From positions 1,612,001 to 1,676,000 of the forward strand of contig JACKAQ010000001.1 in NCBI GenBank assembly GCA_020634975.1: a DNA stretch of 64,000 nucleotides. Reading direction: 5' to 3'. Origin of the DNA: JACKAQ01 sp020634975 [NCBI: Calditrichia bacterium] (GTDB lineage Bacteria; Calditrichota; Calditrichia; RBG-13-44-9). Each line of letters begins with the position of its first letter. The stretch's first letter is position 1. The position numbers were made by a program, and so were the translations under genes. Shown here one piece after another: positions 10,646 to 20,665 of this stretch. The notes under the pieces are model-generated. The model was not told where the DNA came from, made no database searches, and worked only from the letters and a program-made list of their open reading frames with translations.

Positions 10646-10843
10646 GGATGCCGGATGCCGGTTCGCTTCGAGGCTTTGGTTGGTTCACTTATAATTTTCA
10701 GTATAGTTAACTGGAGATTCCTGCATTCGCAGGAATGACCGGCAGCCTGTCACCCCTGCGGATGCAGGGGTCTCCCGCTCAAAATCACAAAATAATGTGG
10801 TACGCTACCAAAATGCGATGCCGGATTCTGGCATCCGGCATCC
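10646..10843. repeat. Nested palindromic element between DUF2461 and propeller lipoprotein genes
   Basis: A 14-base inverted repeat, GGATGCCGGATGCC at 10646-10659 and its exact reverse complement at 10830-10843, brackets the mosaic repeat at 10713-10775. Within the right arm a further small hairpin (GATGCC/GGCATC, 10817-10835) is seen. No ORF of credible coding character fills the element, so it is a non-autonomous palindromic structure of about 200 bases. Confidence 0.55.
10713..10775. repeat. Dispersed mosaic palindromic repeat, copy 1
   Basis: Two hairpin units in opposite orientation: GGAGATTCCTGC...GCAGGAATGAC (10713-10739) and GTCACCCCTGC...GCAGGGGTCTCC (10749-10775). The outer ends GGAGA and TCTCC are inverted. 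The same design is found at 29766, 35876 and 61339 in this window, always between genes. Confidence 0.8.
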
Positions 10844-10907
10844 GGAATCAGATGATGCGCGACATTAACTTACGATTGAATTCACCATCGCAAATTCCGG
10901 GAAAGCC

Positions 10908-12539
10908 CTATTTATTAATGACCGCATCTTCAATAAAAACAAAGCCATTGAGCTTGTGTAATGTGGTAAATGAGAAATCGGAATTGATGCGGATTTTGAC
11001 AAGCTGGTTGGTGCCGTTATCGCCGATCCACAGTTGCCCGGTTGCTTCATCGACCGCCACGGCATGCGGCGCCTGAAATGCGTAATCGCCGCTGATTTGG
11101 GTAAGCGACGCTGGATTGCCTTCCGCAAATGCGAACAATTTGCCATCAAACGAAACCGTGAGCACCACGTTGAACAGCCCGCCAACAGAAGTGACCACCA
11201 CACTGCGCGGCAGCGCAGACAGCAGGCTGATGGGGCTCGCGTTGCGAACATATTGCGTGCCGTTCCAGTCGAACCGTTCGATCTGGCGGTCATCGCGATC
11301 CGCGAGATACAACGGTTGGGCGATTTCGCTGCGGACAAACGGGATAATCGGCGAATTGAGATAGGTTGCTTCTGATGAATCTGGGAAAATTTCTGCATTT
11401 TGATAGCTAATCGTATCCGGTAAACTGGCAATTGGCGTACGGGCGTTCAGACAAACCAGCCGGTTGTTGCCCTGTTCGGAAATCCAGACATCGCCGGTTG
11501 CCTGATTGATGGCCAGCCAGCGCGGCTGCCGGAATCCGTAAATGGTTTTCACGATTTCGTCGGTGAATCCGTCGATGACCGTCACCGAATTGCCGCCGAC
11601 GCTGAGCGCCCAAAGCGTGCGGGTATCTTCGTGCAACGCCAGATCGATTACCGTGGGAATGCTGCCGAAACTGGCAATCACGGTACCGGTTGCATCCATT
11701 TTGAACACCGTTCCGGCGGCGTAATCCGCCACATAACAGCCGAAGGAATCTTCGACATCGTTGCTGACCGCCACCGGTTTTTGGAACAAGGCTGCGGATT
11801 CGAGAATTTTGATACCGTTTGCGGTGTATTTGATGAGCTTCCGGGTGCCGCTGTCCACCATCCAGACGCTGGCGAAATCGGAATAAGCGAGCACTTCCAG
11901 CGTATCGCGGGTGAAAAAGTCAAGGTTGTCGGTTGCTTCCACCACAAACCGGAAAAATTCGCCGGAGTAGTTGCCGCCCTCCGGCGCAGTCCAGGTTGCG
12001 GTTGGGGCATCCGGGCTGCTGTGTGCCAATGTGCCGGAATCGGGCGTTACCCAAAAACGGTAGCTGAGCGGATAACTTTCCGGGTCGGCGGCGGTTGCGG
12101 TCAGGGTGATTTCGTTGCCGGTGAGCACAAATGCGGCACTCGCTGCAAAGTCGCTGATTTCCGGCGGCGCGTTGCCCACCGAAATCAGGGTTTCTTCGGT
12201 GGAAGATCCGCCATCCGCCGTTTTAACCACAACAGAAACAGCTACTTGCACGGTATCATCCGGCGCTGTCCATTCGATTTGCAAATTGCCGTTTTTGACA
12301 AATTCGCCGCCGGTGACCGCCCATTCTGTGGTGATTCCAGCGGTGTCCACTCCGGTAATCGCAGCGGAAATCAGTTGGCTGGCACCAATGGACGTTATCG
12401 CCGATTCGACCAGCAATTCCACCGTGGGATTCACCGGAGCCGGCGTTTCGTCATCCGAATTGAATAATTTATCGCAGCCGGAAGCCAGCCACAACACACC
12501 TAAAATGATGACAATTTTTGAGAATTGCATATTTGACAT
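10908..12539 (-). CDS. Lipoprotein with Ig-like domains and NHL/YVTN-type beta-propeller
   Basis: A 543-residue lipoprotein: signal VIILGVLWLASGC with lipobox (Cys22), an acidic linker (DDETPAPVNP), two Ig/PKD-like beta domains (about 35-215, including TLTATAADPESYPLSYRFWV), then a six- or seven-bladed propeller (about 220-543) with blade motifs such as VWMVDSGTRKLIKYT, CYVADYAAGTVFKM, LWALSVGGNSVTVID, DVWISEQGNNRLV and LWIGDNGTNQLVKI. These are NHL/YVTN-like repeats used for protein or ligand binding at the cell surface. No enzyme motif is seen. An alternative ATG lies three codons downstream (12530). The gene is divergent from mltF across a gap of about 260 bases. Confidence 0.75.
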   Translation of the reverse strand: MSNMQFSKIVIILGVLWLASGCDKLFNSDDETPAPVNPTVELLVESAITSIGASQLISAAITGVDTAGITTEWAVTGGEFVKNGNLQIEWTAPDDTVQVAVSVVVKTADGGSSTEETLISVGNAPPEISDFAASAAFVLTGNEITLTATAADPESYPLSYRFWVTPDSGTLAHSSPDAPTATWTAPEGGNYSGEFFRFVVEATDNLDFFTRDTLEVLAYSDFASVWMVDSGTRKLIKYTANGIKILESAALFQKPVAVSNDVEDSFGCYVADYAAGTVFKMDATGTVIASFGSIPTVIDLALHEDTRTLWALSVGGNSVTVIDGFTDEIVKTIYGFRQPRWLAINQATGDVWISEQGNNRLVCLNARTPIASLPDTISYQNAEIFPDSSEATYLNSPIIPFVRSEIAQPLYLADRDDRQIERFDWNGTQYVRNASPISLLSALPRSVVVTSVGGLFNVVLTVSFDGKLFAFAEGNPASLTQISGDYAFQAPHAVAVDEATGQLWIGDNGTNQLVKIRINSDFSFTTLHKLNGFVFIEDAVINK

Positions 12540-12797
12540 CCCGTCTTTTTTTGAACGGATCCATCCGTTTTTTTCTACTTTTCGGCTTCATTATCGGCGT
12601 TTCCGGAATTCGCTTTATGGATTTTTGATAACCGCCGGTATTTGAGCGCCGGATTCATCGGTATGTCAGGATCATTCCCCAAAAATCACACAATTGCAAA
12701 AAAAATTTCAAATCACGATTCGGCTTAGTATATTGAAATTGCCGCATCGCCACGCATTAAATAGCGGTTGCACCAATGGTTGAAAGCACGAAACGGC

Positions 12798-14252
12798 ATG
12801 AAAACGAGCGTTAAAATCGGTCGAAAATACTGGCACAAACTTCTGTTTATCTTCGGTTTATTGATTTTTGCGAATTGCCGGTTTGGCAATGATGCCAACG
12901 AAATAAACCTGACAGAGCCACAAGTTGAGATTGATTTGCCGCAGGTTATGGAACGCGGCAAACTAATCGCCCTCACCGGGTACGATGTCACCAGCTATTT
13001 TATTTACAAAGGTCGCCCGATGGGGTTTGAGTACGATTTGCTCAATCGCTTTGCCAATCATCTGGGTGTAGAGCTGGAAATTGTGGTTATCCGCGATCTC
13101 GACCGGCTGTTTGACGAGTTGAACAAAGGGCGCGGCGATCTGCTGGCATACAACCTGACCATCACCCAAGAGCGGCAGGAACGCGTGATGTTCACTGATC
13201 ACCACACGGTGGTGCGGCAGGTGCTCATCCAGCGGCTGCCCAAAAACTGGCGCAACATGCCACAATACAAAATCGACCGGATGCTGCTGCGCAACTCCAT
13301 CGACCTGATCGGGAAAACCGTGCATGTGCGCAAAGGATCGTCGTATTACGAGCGATTGCAAAATCTGGAGCAGGAAATCGGCGGCGATATCGACATCGTG
13401 GAAGTGCCCGGCGATGTGACCACCGAGGAGCTGATCCGCCGCGTCGCCGACGGCGAAATTGATTACACGGTTGCGGATGAAAATATCGCATGGATCAACA
13501 GTGCGTATTACGATAACATCGATACGCAACTGTCCATCAGCGTGCGACAGCGGATCGCATGGAGCGTTCGCAAAAACTCCCCGCTGCTCCGCGATGCCGT
13601 CAACGAGTGGCTCAGTTCAATCAAAAGCGAACCGACGTTCAACATCATTTATAATAAATATTACCGCAACCGCGATTTTTTCCGGCAGCGGCTAAATTTG
13701 CTGGCATCGGCAGACAGCACCGAAAAAATTTCCCCGTTCGACAGCCTGTTCCAAAAATTTTCTGCAAATATCGATTGGGATTGGCGGCTCATCGCCGCAC
13801 AGGCGTATAAAGAATCGCGGTTCGATCCCAAAGCGGAATCGTGGGCCGGTGCGATGGGACTGATGCAAATTACGCCAACGCTCGCCGAACAATACGGCGT
13901 GGAAAACCCATACAATCCGACAGAAAACCTGAAAGCCGGATTGCGCTATTTGCGATGGCTGGAAGATTTTTGGCAGAACATCGAAGATGCAGGCGAACGC
14001 ATGAAATTTGTGCTGGCATCCTACAACGTTGGGCAGGGACACGTGCTGGACGCGCAACGGCTCGCCGAAAAATACGGCGGCAATCCCGATAGCTGGGCGG
14101 ATGTTTCCGAATATCTCATCAAAAAATCGCAGCCGCAATTTTACAACGACGAAGTGGTGAAACACGGCTACTGTCGCGGCGAAGAACCTGTGCGCTATGT
14201 CCGCGATGTACTGTATATTTACGAGCATTATTTGCGCTTCGCCGGCGAATAA
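12798..14252 (+). CDS. mltF: Membrane-bound lytic murein transglycosylase F-like protein
   Basis: A 484-residue two-domain protein of the MltF type. The N-terminal signal (LLFIFGLLIFANC, putative lipid-anchored Cys) precedes a solute-binding-protein family 3 domain (about 45-295: RGKLIALTGYDVTSYFIYKGRPMGFEYDLL split motif, GDLLAYNLTITQERQ, GKTVHVRKGSSYYE). The C-terminal SLT lytic transglycosylase domain (about 320-470) has the catalytic Glu in KESRFDP, then GAMGLMQITPTLA and VLASYNVGQGHV. It cleaves the MurNAc-GlcNAc bond of peptidoglycan, probably gated by peptide binding to the first domain. I use ATG 12798 because the signal peptide begins there; an ATG ten codons earlier adds no credible signal. 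Confidence 0.92.
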   Translation: MKTSVKIGRKYWHKLLFIFGLLIFANCRFGNDANEINLTEPQVEIDLPQVMERGKLIALTGYDVTSYFIYKGRPMGFEYDLLNRFANHLGVELEIVVIRDLDRLFDELNKGRGDLLAYNLTITQERQERVMFTDHHTVVRQVLIQRLPKNWRNMPQYKIDRMLLRNSIDLIGKTVHVRKGSSYYERLQNLEQEIGGDIDIVEVPGDVTTEELIRRVADGEIDYTVADENIAWINSAYYDNIDTQLSISVRQRIAWSVRKNSPLLRDAVNEWLSSIKSEPTFNIIYNKYYRNRDFFRQRLNLLASADSTEKISPFDSLFQKFSANIDWDWRLIAAQAYKESRFDPKAESWAGAMGLMQITPTLAEQYGVENPYNPTENLKAGLRYLRWLEDFWQNIEDAGERMKFVLASYNVGQGHVLDAQRLAEKYGGNPDSWADVSEYLIKKSQPQFYNDEVVKHGYCRGEEPVRYVRDVLYIYEHYLRFAGE

Positions 14253-14431
14253 TGTTCCATTTCCCTGACACCAATCTGTAACCAAACCTACATCTGTAGC
14301 TCATCAAATATTAATATTCCAAAATTACATTTCGATCGCATTTCGGCTATGCGGCATCGCTGCCGGCCGCCACTCTTTGAAATTTTTCACAAATTCCAAA
14401 TACCATCATTAACCCCACACGGAGGATCGAA

Positions 14432-17077
14432 ATGGATCTATTGCAACGGATACCGCAGCGGATAACCCGGATTACGCTCTCAATAATTGTGTTCGCACTG
14501 ATGAGCGGCGGATTGTTCGCACAAATCAAAATTCAGTTAAAACCGCTCGGCGATTACCAAACCGGATTGTTCGACGAAGGCGCGATGGAAATTGTCGCGC
14601 ACGACCCGGCAACCCAGCGATTGTTTGTGGTGAACGCGTTTTCCAGCAGCGTGGATGTGCTGGACATAAGCGATCCAAATGCACTCAATTTATTGTTTTC
14701 CATAGATTTAACACCATACGGTAATCAAGCAAATAGCGTAGATGTCCGCAACGGTGTGCTGGTTGCAGCAGTGGAAGCGGACGATAAGCAAGCGCCCGGC
14801 AAAGCCGTATTTTTTGACACGAACGGCAATTATCTGAACGATGTGCCGGTTGGTGCGCTGCCGGATATGGTCACTTTTTCGCCGGACGGCAAATTCGTGC
14901 TGACTGCCAACGAAGGCGAACCGAGCGACGATTACACCAACGATCCAGAAGGTTCCATTTCCGTGATCGATATTTCCGGCGGCGTTGCATCCGCAACCGT
15001 GATGACCGCAGATTTCAGCGCGTTTAACGGCGCCGTGCTCGATCCGAGCATCCGCATTTTCGGGCCGAATGCAACCGTGGCGCAGGATCTGGAACCGGAA
15101 TACATCGCGATTTCCGATGATTCCCAAACCGCGTTTGTCACCTGTCAGGAAAATAATGCGCTGGCGATTGTCGATATTCCCACTGCAACCGTCACCGCGC
15201 TGAAAGGGCTCGGTTTCAAGGATCACATGATGCCCGGAAACGGGCTGGACGCCAGCGATCGCGATGACGCCATCAACATCGCCAATTGGCCGGTGAAAGG
15301 CATGTATATGCCGGATGCCATCGCAGGTTTTACCCGCAACGGGATGAATTATTTGATCACCGCCAACGAAGGCGACGCCCGCGATTATGGTGCATTTGCC
15401 GAAGAAGAGCGCGTCAAAGACCTTTCGCTCGACCCAACCGCATTCCCGAACGCGGCAGATTTGCAGGCAAACGAAGCCATCGGTCGATTGACTGTCACCA
15501 CCACAATGGGCGACACCGACAACGACGGCGATTTCGACGAACTGTATGCTTTCGGCGGACGCTCATTCTCCATTTGGGCAACGGATGGCACTCTGGTGTT
15601 CGATAGCGGCGATCAAATCGAACAAATTATCGCGGATTCGTTGCCGGATGATTTCAACGCAACAAATGATGAAAATGATACATTTGACAATCGCAGCGAT
15701 AACAAAGGACCCGAGCCGGAAGGTGTGGCGATCGGCGTTATCGGCGGACGCACCTTTGCGTTCATAGGGTTGGAGCGCGTTGGCGGGATTGTGGTTTACG
15801 ACGTCACCGATCCGCATGCGCCGGTATTCTGCAATTACGTAAATACCCGCGATTTCGGCGGCGATGTGGAAGCCGGAACTGCCGGAGATTCCGGGCCAGA
15901 AGGACTCAAATTTATCGCAAAAAAAGACAGCCCGATCAACCAGCCGTTGCTGGCGGTTGCGTATGAAATCAGCGGCAGCCTGCGCGTTTTCGCAGTGGAA
16001 GATGTCGTATCGCCATTCGCGCTGCTCGCAAATGAGCACATCAGTTTGAACGGGCAGAAAGATTCGTTCGGCGCGTTGCACGCCAACGATTACATCCGCT
16101 TCCACAAAGGTGCGCCGAGCACCCACACCGGAAATGTGAGCGCAGTGGATGAGGTGGAAATTGCCCGTCGCAACTCCATTTACGGCAACGTTTCCGCCGG
16201 AGATGAAATTGAGAACGATGGCGATGTATTTGGTTCAGTCGATGAAAATGCAGCCGTGCCGTTCATCTCGCTGCCGGAGCTGAATTTCGTAACCGGCGGT
16301 GCGGACATCACCGTTCCGCGACGCGGTGAACTGGAACTGGCACCGGGCAGCTACGGTACTGTTCAGGTTAAGGTGCATGCCAAACTGACCCTGACAACCG
16401 GTGAATATTATTTTGATGAACTGGAAATTGAGGAAGACGCCGAACTGGTTGTTGACGTAACCTGTGGTCCGGTAAGCGTTTACACCCGTTACGAACTCGA
16501 TTTCGAAAATGACAGTAAAGTGACCCTGCTGCCGCTCGGCGACAGCGAATCGCACGAGCTGTATTTCTTCAGCAAACAAACCAAAGAGCTGGATATCGAC
16601 AGCGATGCAAAGGTTTCCGGCAGCATCATCGCGCCATACGCAGAAGTGGAAATTGGCGAAAAAGCCTGGTTCAAAGGCAGTATTTCTGCCGATGAAATAG
16701 TGGTGAAAAAACGCGCCACTTTTGCACCGCACGATATGTTTATGCCCACCGTAACCAAGCTTGGCAAATCCACTGGCGACATCGCCGCTGCGATTCCGGG
16801 CAGTTACGAACTGGCGCAAAACTACCCAAATCCGTTCAACCCGACCACCACTATCAGTTACCAACTGCCGGAAAACAGCGCAGTTAAGCTGCAAATTTAC
16901 AACACTTTGGGACAAATTGTAGCCACGTTAGTAAGCGGCAATCAACAAGCCGGAAGCTACACAGTTAGCTGGGACGGCACATCGCAATCTGGTGAAAAAG
17001 TTGCCAGCGGCGTTTACGTTTATCGACTGCAAGCCGGCGCTTTCAGCCAAACCCGTAAAATGATGTTATTGAAGTAA
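14432..17077 (+). CDS. Choice-of-anchor I family propeller protein with type IX sorting domain
   Basis: An 881-residue secreted protein. A signal peptide (about 1-30, ending GGLFAQ) leads to a long beta-propeller of the choice-of-anchor I family (about 35-540: DEGAMEIVAHDPATQRLFVVN, FSPDGKFVLTANEGEPSDDY, GPEPEGVAIGVI, DSGPEGLKFIA). A second beta-rich domain (about 590-770: RGELELAPGSYGTVQVK, GSIIAPYAEVEIGE) looks like a stacked-strand polymer-like domain. The last 85 residues form a Por/type IX secretion sorting domain (LAQNYPNPFNPTTTISY, VYRLQAG, RKMMLLK). The protein should be exported across the outer membrane and anchored or released at the surface. Strong ribosome site GGAGG. Enzymatic activity is not evident, although the propeller family includes phosphatase-like relatives. 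Confidence 0.88.
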   Translation: MDLLQRIPQRITRITLSIIVFALMSGGLFAQIKIQLKPLGDYQTGLFDEGAMEIVAHDPATQRLFVVNAFSSSVDVLDISDPNALNLLFSIDLTPYGNQANSVDVRNGVLVAAVEADDKQAPGKAVFFDTNGNYLNDVPVGALPDMVTFSPDGKFVLTANEGEPSDDYTNDPEGSISVIDISGGVASATVMTADFSAFNGAVLDPSIRIFGPNATVAQDLEPEYIAISDDSQTAFVTCQENNALAIVDIPTATVTALKGLGFKDHMMPGNGLDASDRDDAINIANWPVKGMYMPDAIAGFTRNGMNYLITANEGDARDYGAFAEEERVKDLSLDPTAFPNAADLQANEAIGRLTVTTTMGDTDNDGDFDELYAFGGRSFSIWATDGTLVFDSGDQIEQIIADSLPDDFNATNDENDTFDNRSDNKGPEPEGVAIGVIGGRTFAFIGLERVGGIVVYDVTDPHAPVFCNYVNTRDFGGDVEAGTAGDSGPEGLKFIAKKDSPINQPLLAVAYEISGSLRVFAVEDVVSPFALLANEHISLNGQKDSFGALHANDYIRFHKGAPSTHTGNVSAVDEVEIARRNSIYGNVSAGDEIENDGDVFGSVDENAAVPFISLPELNFVTGGADITVPRRGELELAPGSYGTVQVKVHAKLTLTTGEYYFDELEIEEDAELVVDVTCGPVSVYTRYELDFENDSKVTLLPLGDSESHELYFFSKQTKELDIDSDAKVSGSIIAPYAEVEIGEKAWFKGSISADEIVVKKRATFAPHDMFMPTVTKLGKSTGDIAAAIPGSYELAQNYPNPFNPTTTISYQLPENSAVKLQIYNTLGQIVATLVSGNQQAGSYTVSWDGTSQSGEKVASGVYVYRLQAGAFSQTRKMMLLK

Positions 17078-17093
17078 TATCTGGAATTGCCAC

Positions 17094-17138
17094 ATAAAAA
17101 AAAGCCTTGCAGATTTCATTTTTCTGCAAGGCTTTTTT
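17094..17138. terminator. Bidirectional rho-independent terminator
   Basis: A long perfect stem, AAAGCCTTGCAGA (17101-17113) with TCTGCAAGGCTTT (17122-17134), is preceded by A residues and followed by T residues. It separates the convergent genes ending at 17077 (plus) and 17159 (minus). Confidence 0.88.
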
Positions 17139-17158
17139 ATTGAAGTGATAATGTGATG

Positions 17159-19048
17159 TTACAAATAATTGGATAGCAAATCTTTCAATTCAACCCGCCG
17201 GAAAGGTTTTGTAATATAATCATTCATACCTGCGTTGGTGTATTTTTCGCGATCGCCGGACATCGCATTTGCTGTCATCGCGATGATTGTGATCTGTGGA
17301 TTTAACACACCACTATCTGGGGAACGGATAATCGATGTCGCTTCAACACCATCCATCTCCGGCATTTGGATATCCATCAACACCAACGAATAGTTTGTTT
17401 TTTTGAGCATATCTACGGCAATTCGTCCATTTTCAGCGATATCTGCTTCAAATCCCAGTTTTTTTAATGTGTGTATCGCCACCTTCTGATTAATCCGGTT
17501 GTCCTCTACCAACAAAATGCGTTGCCCAATTTCTTCTGTTACATTATGTTGCGAGGCAGGTAATGTTTTGGTGACCAATTCCTCCGGTTTTTCATCACGA
17601 TATTCAAACCATGCTGAAAACCAAAAAGTAGAGCCAACACCTTCCTCGCTCTTGACACCCACTTCACCATTCATCATTTTTGTGAGTTTTTTGGCGATTG
17701 TTAATCCCAAACCTGTTCCGCCAAAACGCCGTGTTGTGGAGGGATCCACCTGACTGAAAGATTTAAAAAGCGTATTTAATTTTGTTTGCGGAATGCCGAT
17801 GCCGGTGTCTTTTACTTCGAATTTCAATAAAACCCGATCCGCTTTTTTCTCAGCGGCACTAATAGTAATAGCCACGGTACCTTCGCTCGTAAATTTGACG
17901 GCGTTATTGGTAAAATTTAACAAAATTTGCCGAACCCGTATCGGATCACCAAATAGGTATTTCGGAACATTGTTTTCGATGGTCAGTGTAAACGCGATGT
18001 TTTTTTCGATAAGATTTGGTAATAATATATTTTTGATAACCGAAATATTATCCTCCAAATCAAACACCACGTGTTCAAGCTCCAGCTTCCCGGCTTCAAT
18101 TTTGGAAAAATCGAGGATATCATTGATGAGCGTTAACAGCGTATCACCAGATTTCTTGATCGTTAATGCAAAATCCTGCTGTGTATCATTTAACGGTGTA
18201 TCCATCAGTAATTCGGTCATCCCGATTACGCCGTTAATGGGTGTCCGGATTTCATGGCTCATATTGGCGAGAAAACTACTCTTTGCCAGAGTTGCCTCCT
18301 CTGCCTTTTCCCGGGCGATTTTCAAATCCTGAATGGATGTTTGTATCTGCCGTGTCATTTTTTTGAATTCAGATGACAACAAACTGATCTCGTCGGTGAT
18401 TTTTGAGCTTTGCCACTCAAAGTCATAATTGCCGGCAGCAATTTGTTTCGAAGCATTTGCAAGTATGCGAAGGTAACGTGTTATGCTGTTACTGATAACA
18501 TATGACAATATGGCACCCACAGCCAGGAGGATTAACGAAATTAAAAATGTTGTGTACCGTTCATTTTGAATGGATATGTTCAGTTGATTCAGAGAATATC
18601 CCACCAGCAGATGCCCATAGTTTTCATTGTCGAAATGGATAGACACGAGGGTAATGATATGTGAATCGCTAACCAGCACTTCATCTTTTGAAATTTCATT
18701 GAGGGGCAGCTTCAATTTTTCGGGATTGTATGAAGCAAAAATGGAATCATGTTGGTCAATGACAACAATGTAGCTCAAATTTGCATCGCGCTTTGCCCAA
18801 TCAATGGATTCTGCAAATGCAGCAAAATCGTCTGTTGCCAACCCGATGCCAATTCCAACAGAGAGCAACTCAGCCATGCTTAACACTTTGTTTCGCAATG
18901 TCTGAACTGCTTTTACTTTTTGCTGATGAGGATAATAGGAAAGAATAAAGCCAAAAATAAGAACCAACGTTCCTGTAAAACTAATGAACAACTTTAGCCG
19001 AATCGGCACAAACAGCTTTTTATTTCTGAATTTCATTAGTAAAGGCAT
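17159..19048 (-). CDS. Hybrid sensor histidine kinase
   Basis: A 629-residue membrane kinase. Domains in order: N-terminal transmembrane helix (about 17-38), a periplasmic sensor of about 130 residues ([34 protein letters not shown], like double-Cache/sCache-type sensors), a second helix (about 168-188), HAMP, coiled coil, HisKA with phospho-acceptor His265 ([16 protein letters not shown]), HATPase (N-box [30 protein letters not shown]) and a C-terminal receiver with Asp559 ([13 protein letters not shown]). No Hpt or output domain is fused, so phosphate must leave through a separate Hpt or regulator. It is the last gene of a unit with a phosphate-binding-like protein (15 bases upstream) and a porin, which may supply its signal. 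Start ATG 19048; a second ATG is four codons later. Confidence 0.92.
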   Translation of the reverse strand: MPLLMKFRNKKLFVPIRLKLFISFTGTLVLIFGFILSYYPHQQKVKAVQTLRNKVLSMAELLSVGIGIGLATDDFAAFAESIDWAKRDANLSYIVVIDQHDSIFASYNPEKLKLPLNEISKDEVLVSDSHIITLVSIHFDNENYGHLLVGYSLNQLNISIQNERYTTFLISLILLAVGAILSYVISNSITRYLRILANASKQIAAGNYDFEWQSSKITDEISLLSSEFKKMTRQIQTSIQDLKIAREKAEEATLAKSSFLANMSHEIRTPINGVIGMTELLMDTPLNDTQQDFALTIKKSGDTLLTLINDILDFSKIEAGKLELEHVVFDLEDNISVIKNILLPNLIEKNIAFTLTIENNVPKYLFGDPIRVRQILLNFTNNAVKFTSEGTVAITISAAEKKADRVLLKFEVKDTGIGIPQTKLNTLFKSFSQVDPSTTRRFGGTGLGLTIAKKLTKMMNGEVGVKSEEGVGSTFWFSAWFEYRDEKPEELVTKTLPASQHNVTEEIGQRILLVEDNRINQKVAIHTLKKLGFEADIAENGRIAVDMLKKTNYSLVLMDIQMPEMDGVEATSIIRSPDSGVLNPQITIIAMTANAMSGDREKYTNAGMNDYITKPFRRVELKDLLSNYL

Positions 19049-19063
19049 GATTTGGCTTTAGCT

Positions 19064-19492
19064 TTATGGAAAAATGGCTACCACTTTAACTGCTTTCGTC
19101 ACTTTTTTTGCATCTATTAATCCAATTGAACCAGGGGTAGTTGATACTTTTTCCAGCATTTCCTCAGTTGAATTAATTGCGATTGGCGGTGTTGCTTCAC
19201 CGGTAAGTTTTTTCCTGAGCCAAACCCTTTTTAGTTCGATGCTTTTTCGATGAATAGTACCAAATAAGGATTTCTGCAACTTTTCGTTATATTTTGGGAA
19301 AAATACAATAACCGGTTGGTCACCATTCCATTTTGTCAAAAAAAGCGTATAAATTTGGTCGAGCTCGAGTGCATCAACACTATCAACCATGACATCTTTG
19401 TGCACAATTACTGCCGTTTGTGCAACCAAATTGACATTAATCAGCAGCACAAACAGGAATGTTGACTTAATACATGATTTCCATCTATTCAT
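19064..19492 (-). CDS. Short PstS-like periplasmic binding protein
   Basis: A 142-residue exported protein. After a signal peptide (SCIKSTFLFVLLINVNLVAQ) comes a half-size phosphate-binding-protein-like domain: VIVHKDVMVDSVDALELDQIYTLFLTKWNGDQPVIVFF, then a helix ending RVWLRKKLTGEATPP, and STTPGSIGLID near the end. The LxxIYxxxxxxW and TPGSIGYx patterns are those of PstS-family proteins. Full-length PstS is about twice as long, so this is the short class that is often found beside porins and sensor kinases. It probably binds an anion and presents it to the downstream kinase. I start at ATG 19492 with GGAAG five bases upstream, rather than nine codons earlier. Confidence 0.75.
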   Translation of the reverse strand: MNRWKSCIKSTFLFVLLINVNLVAQTAVIVHKDVMVDSVDALELDQIYTLFLTKWNGDQPVIVFFPKYNEKLQKSLFGTIHRKSIELKRVWLRKKLTGEATPPIAINSTEEMLEKVSTTPGSIGLIDAKKVTKAVKVVAIFP

Positions 19493-19522
19493 TTTATCTT
19501 CCAATTTGTCCAATATCAATTC

Positions 19523-20665
19523 CTAAAACATCACACTAATTGCAGCAATAAAGCTTCTGAGTGTACTATTAATTTCGATCGATGCAGGGAAAAAGGGTTG
19601 CTGCCATATCGATTGAACATCAACTACCTGCATTTTAAATTTGACATTATCATAAATCTGAATGCCACCGCCAAATGAATACATTTTGGTTCCATCTTTC
19701 AAATACACATAATCCTTGTCCTGAATAAAATTATACGAAGTGTATAAGTAAAATTTTTCTAAAAAGTCATATTGGATTGTGCCGTAATAGAACAACTTGT
19801 TATAAAGCTCCGAAGCATCTGGGGTGCTATAAAACACAACAATGGTTTCCCCCTCAAATGCGAATTGATTGATGTAAAAACGGAAATCGGTGCCAATTCG
19901 CCATCTGCGCAAAGCAGATACATTGTTCCGGTTCTCATAATCCGAAACTGTTGAAAAGCCGAGATTTAAAGATCTGTATTGAACCCCCAACCGCCCACCG
20001 ACAGTCAGATAATCTGTTGTGTCTGTTCCGGTTACGATTGGTTCATCGGTATATTCATTGGTGCGAAAATTTTCTTCTGCATTCCCGACATACACATCTG
20101 TTTTGATATACAATGAGCCAATATTGCTTTGATTGGTAAACTGGAGAAAGGCATCGGAAGGACTAAATTTATCCAAAGGCAGAAAACCACTAAAAGCAGT
20201 TTCATATGCGGGCGGACGTAAAATATATTGTAAAAACGGAGTCCGGTTTTTGATTTCATTAAAATTGTTGAACGCAGGAATAAGTTTACCTGCTTTTATG
20301 TATGTTCCTTTGGCTATCTCAAATCGCCCCCAAGCCTCTTCAATTTTCGCACTTCCCCATTTTTGGGATGTGTTAAAATTGTTGAGCATCTCGATATTTA
20401 ACCATGCCGTAAATTTGCTGTTGATTTCATGGCGAAAAAAAATATTGGTTTGCTGGGTGTTGGCATGAATGTAATTCCGTTCATAAAACCGCAGCGGCGC
20501 GCCATTTGGCAAAATACCATCACTGTGGGCAATATTTCTGGATAACGCTGACTGAAAAAAGCCAAAGACCTGCAGCTTTTTATCCTGGGCAAATCCTTCG
20601 CCAAAGAACATCAAAAACATTAATCCCGAGATAACAATTCTGTGAATACGCATGGTATTACTCAT
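19523..20665 (-). CDS. Outer-membrane porin-like beta-barrel
   Basis: A 380-residue exported barrel protein: signal peptide ending in GEGFAQ, then regular amphipathic strands (LQVFGFFQSALSRN, TNIFFRHEINSKFTAWLNIEML, IEEAWGRFEIAKGTYIKAGKLIPAFN, LYIKTDVYVGN, VGGRLGVQYRSLNLGFSTVS, KFYLYTSYNFIQD) and a final aromatic-ended strand (SFIAAISVMF). The EAWGRFEIAKGTYIKAGKLIP segment resembles phosphate/polyphosphate-selective porins (OprO/OprP-like) and DcaP-like porins. It is the first gene of the minus-strand unit with a PstS-like protein (30 bases downstream) and a hybrid kinase. Two ATG codons (20665, 20653) are possible starts. Substrate is not known. Confidence 0.8.
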   Translation of the reverse strand: MSNTMRIHRIVISGLMFLMFFGEGFAQDKKLQVFGFFQSALSRNIAHSDGILPNGAPLRFYERNYIHANTQQTNIFFRHEINSKFTAWLNIEMLNNFNTSQKWGSAKIEEAWGRFEIAKGTYIKAGKLIPAFNNFNEIKNRTPFLQYILRPPAYETAFSGFLPLDKFSPSDAFLQFTNQSNIGSLYIKTDVYVGNAEENFRTNEYTDEPIVTGTDTTDYLTVGGRLGVQYRSLNLGFSTVSDYENRNNVSALRRWRIGTDFRFYINQFAFEGETIVVFYSTPDASELYNKLFYYGTIQYDFLEKFYLYTSYNFIQDKDYVYLKDGTKMYSFGGGIQIYDNVKFKMQVVDVQSIWQQPFFPASIEINSTLRSFIAAISVMF

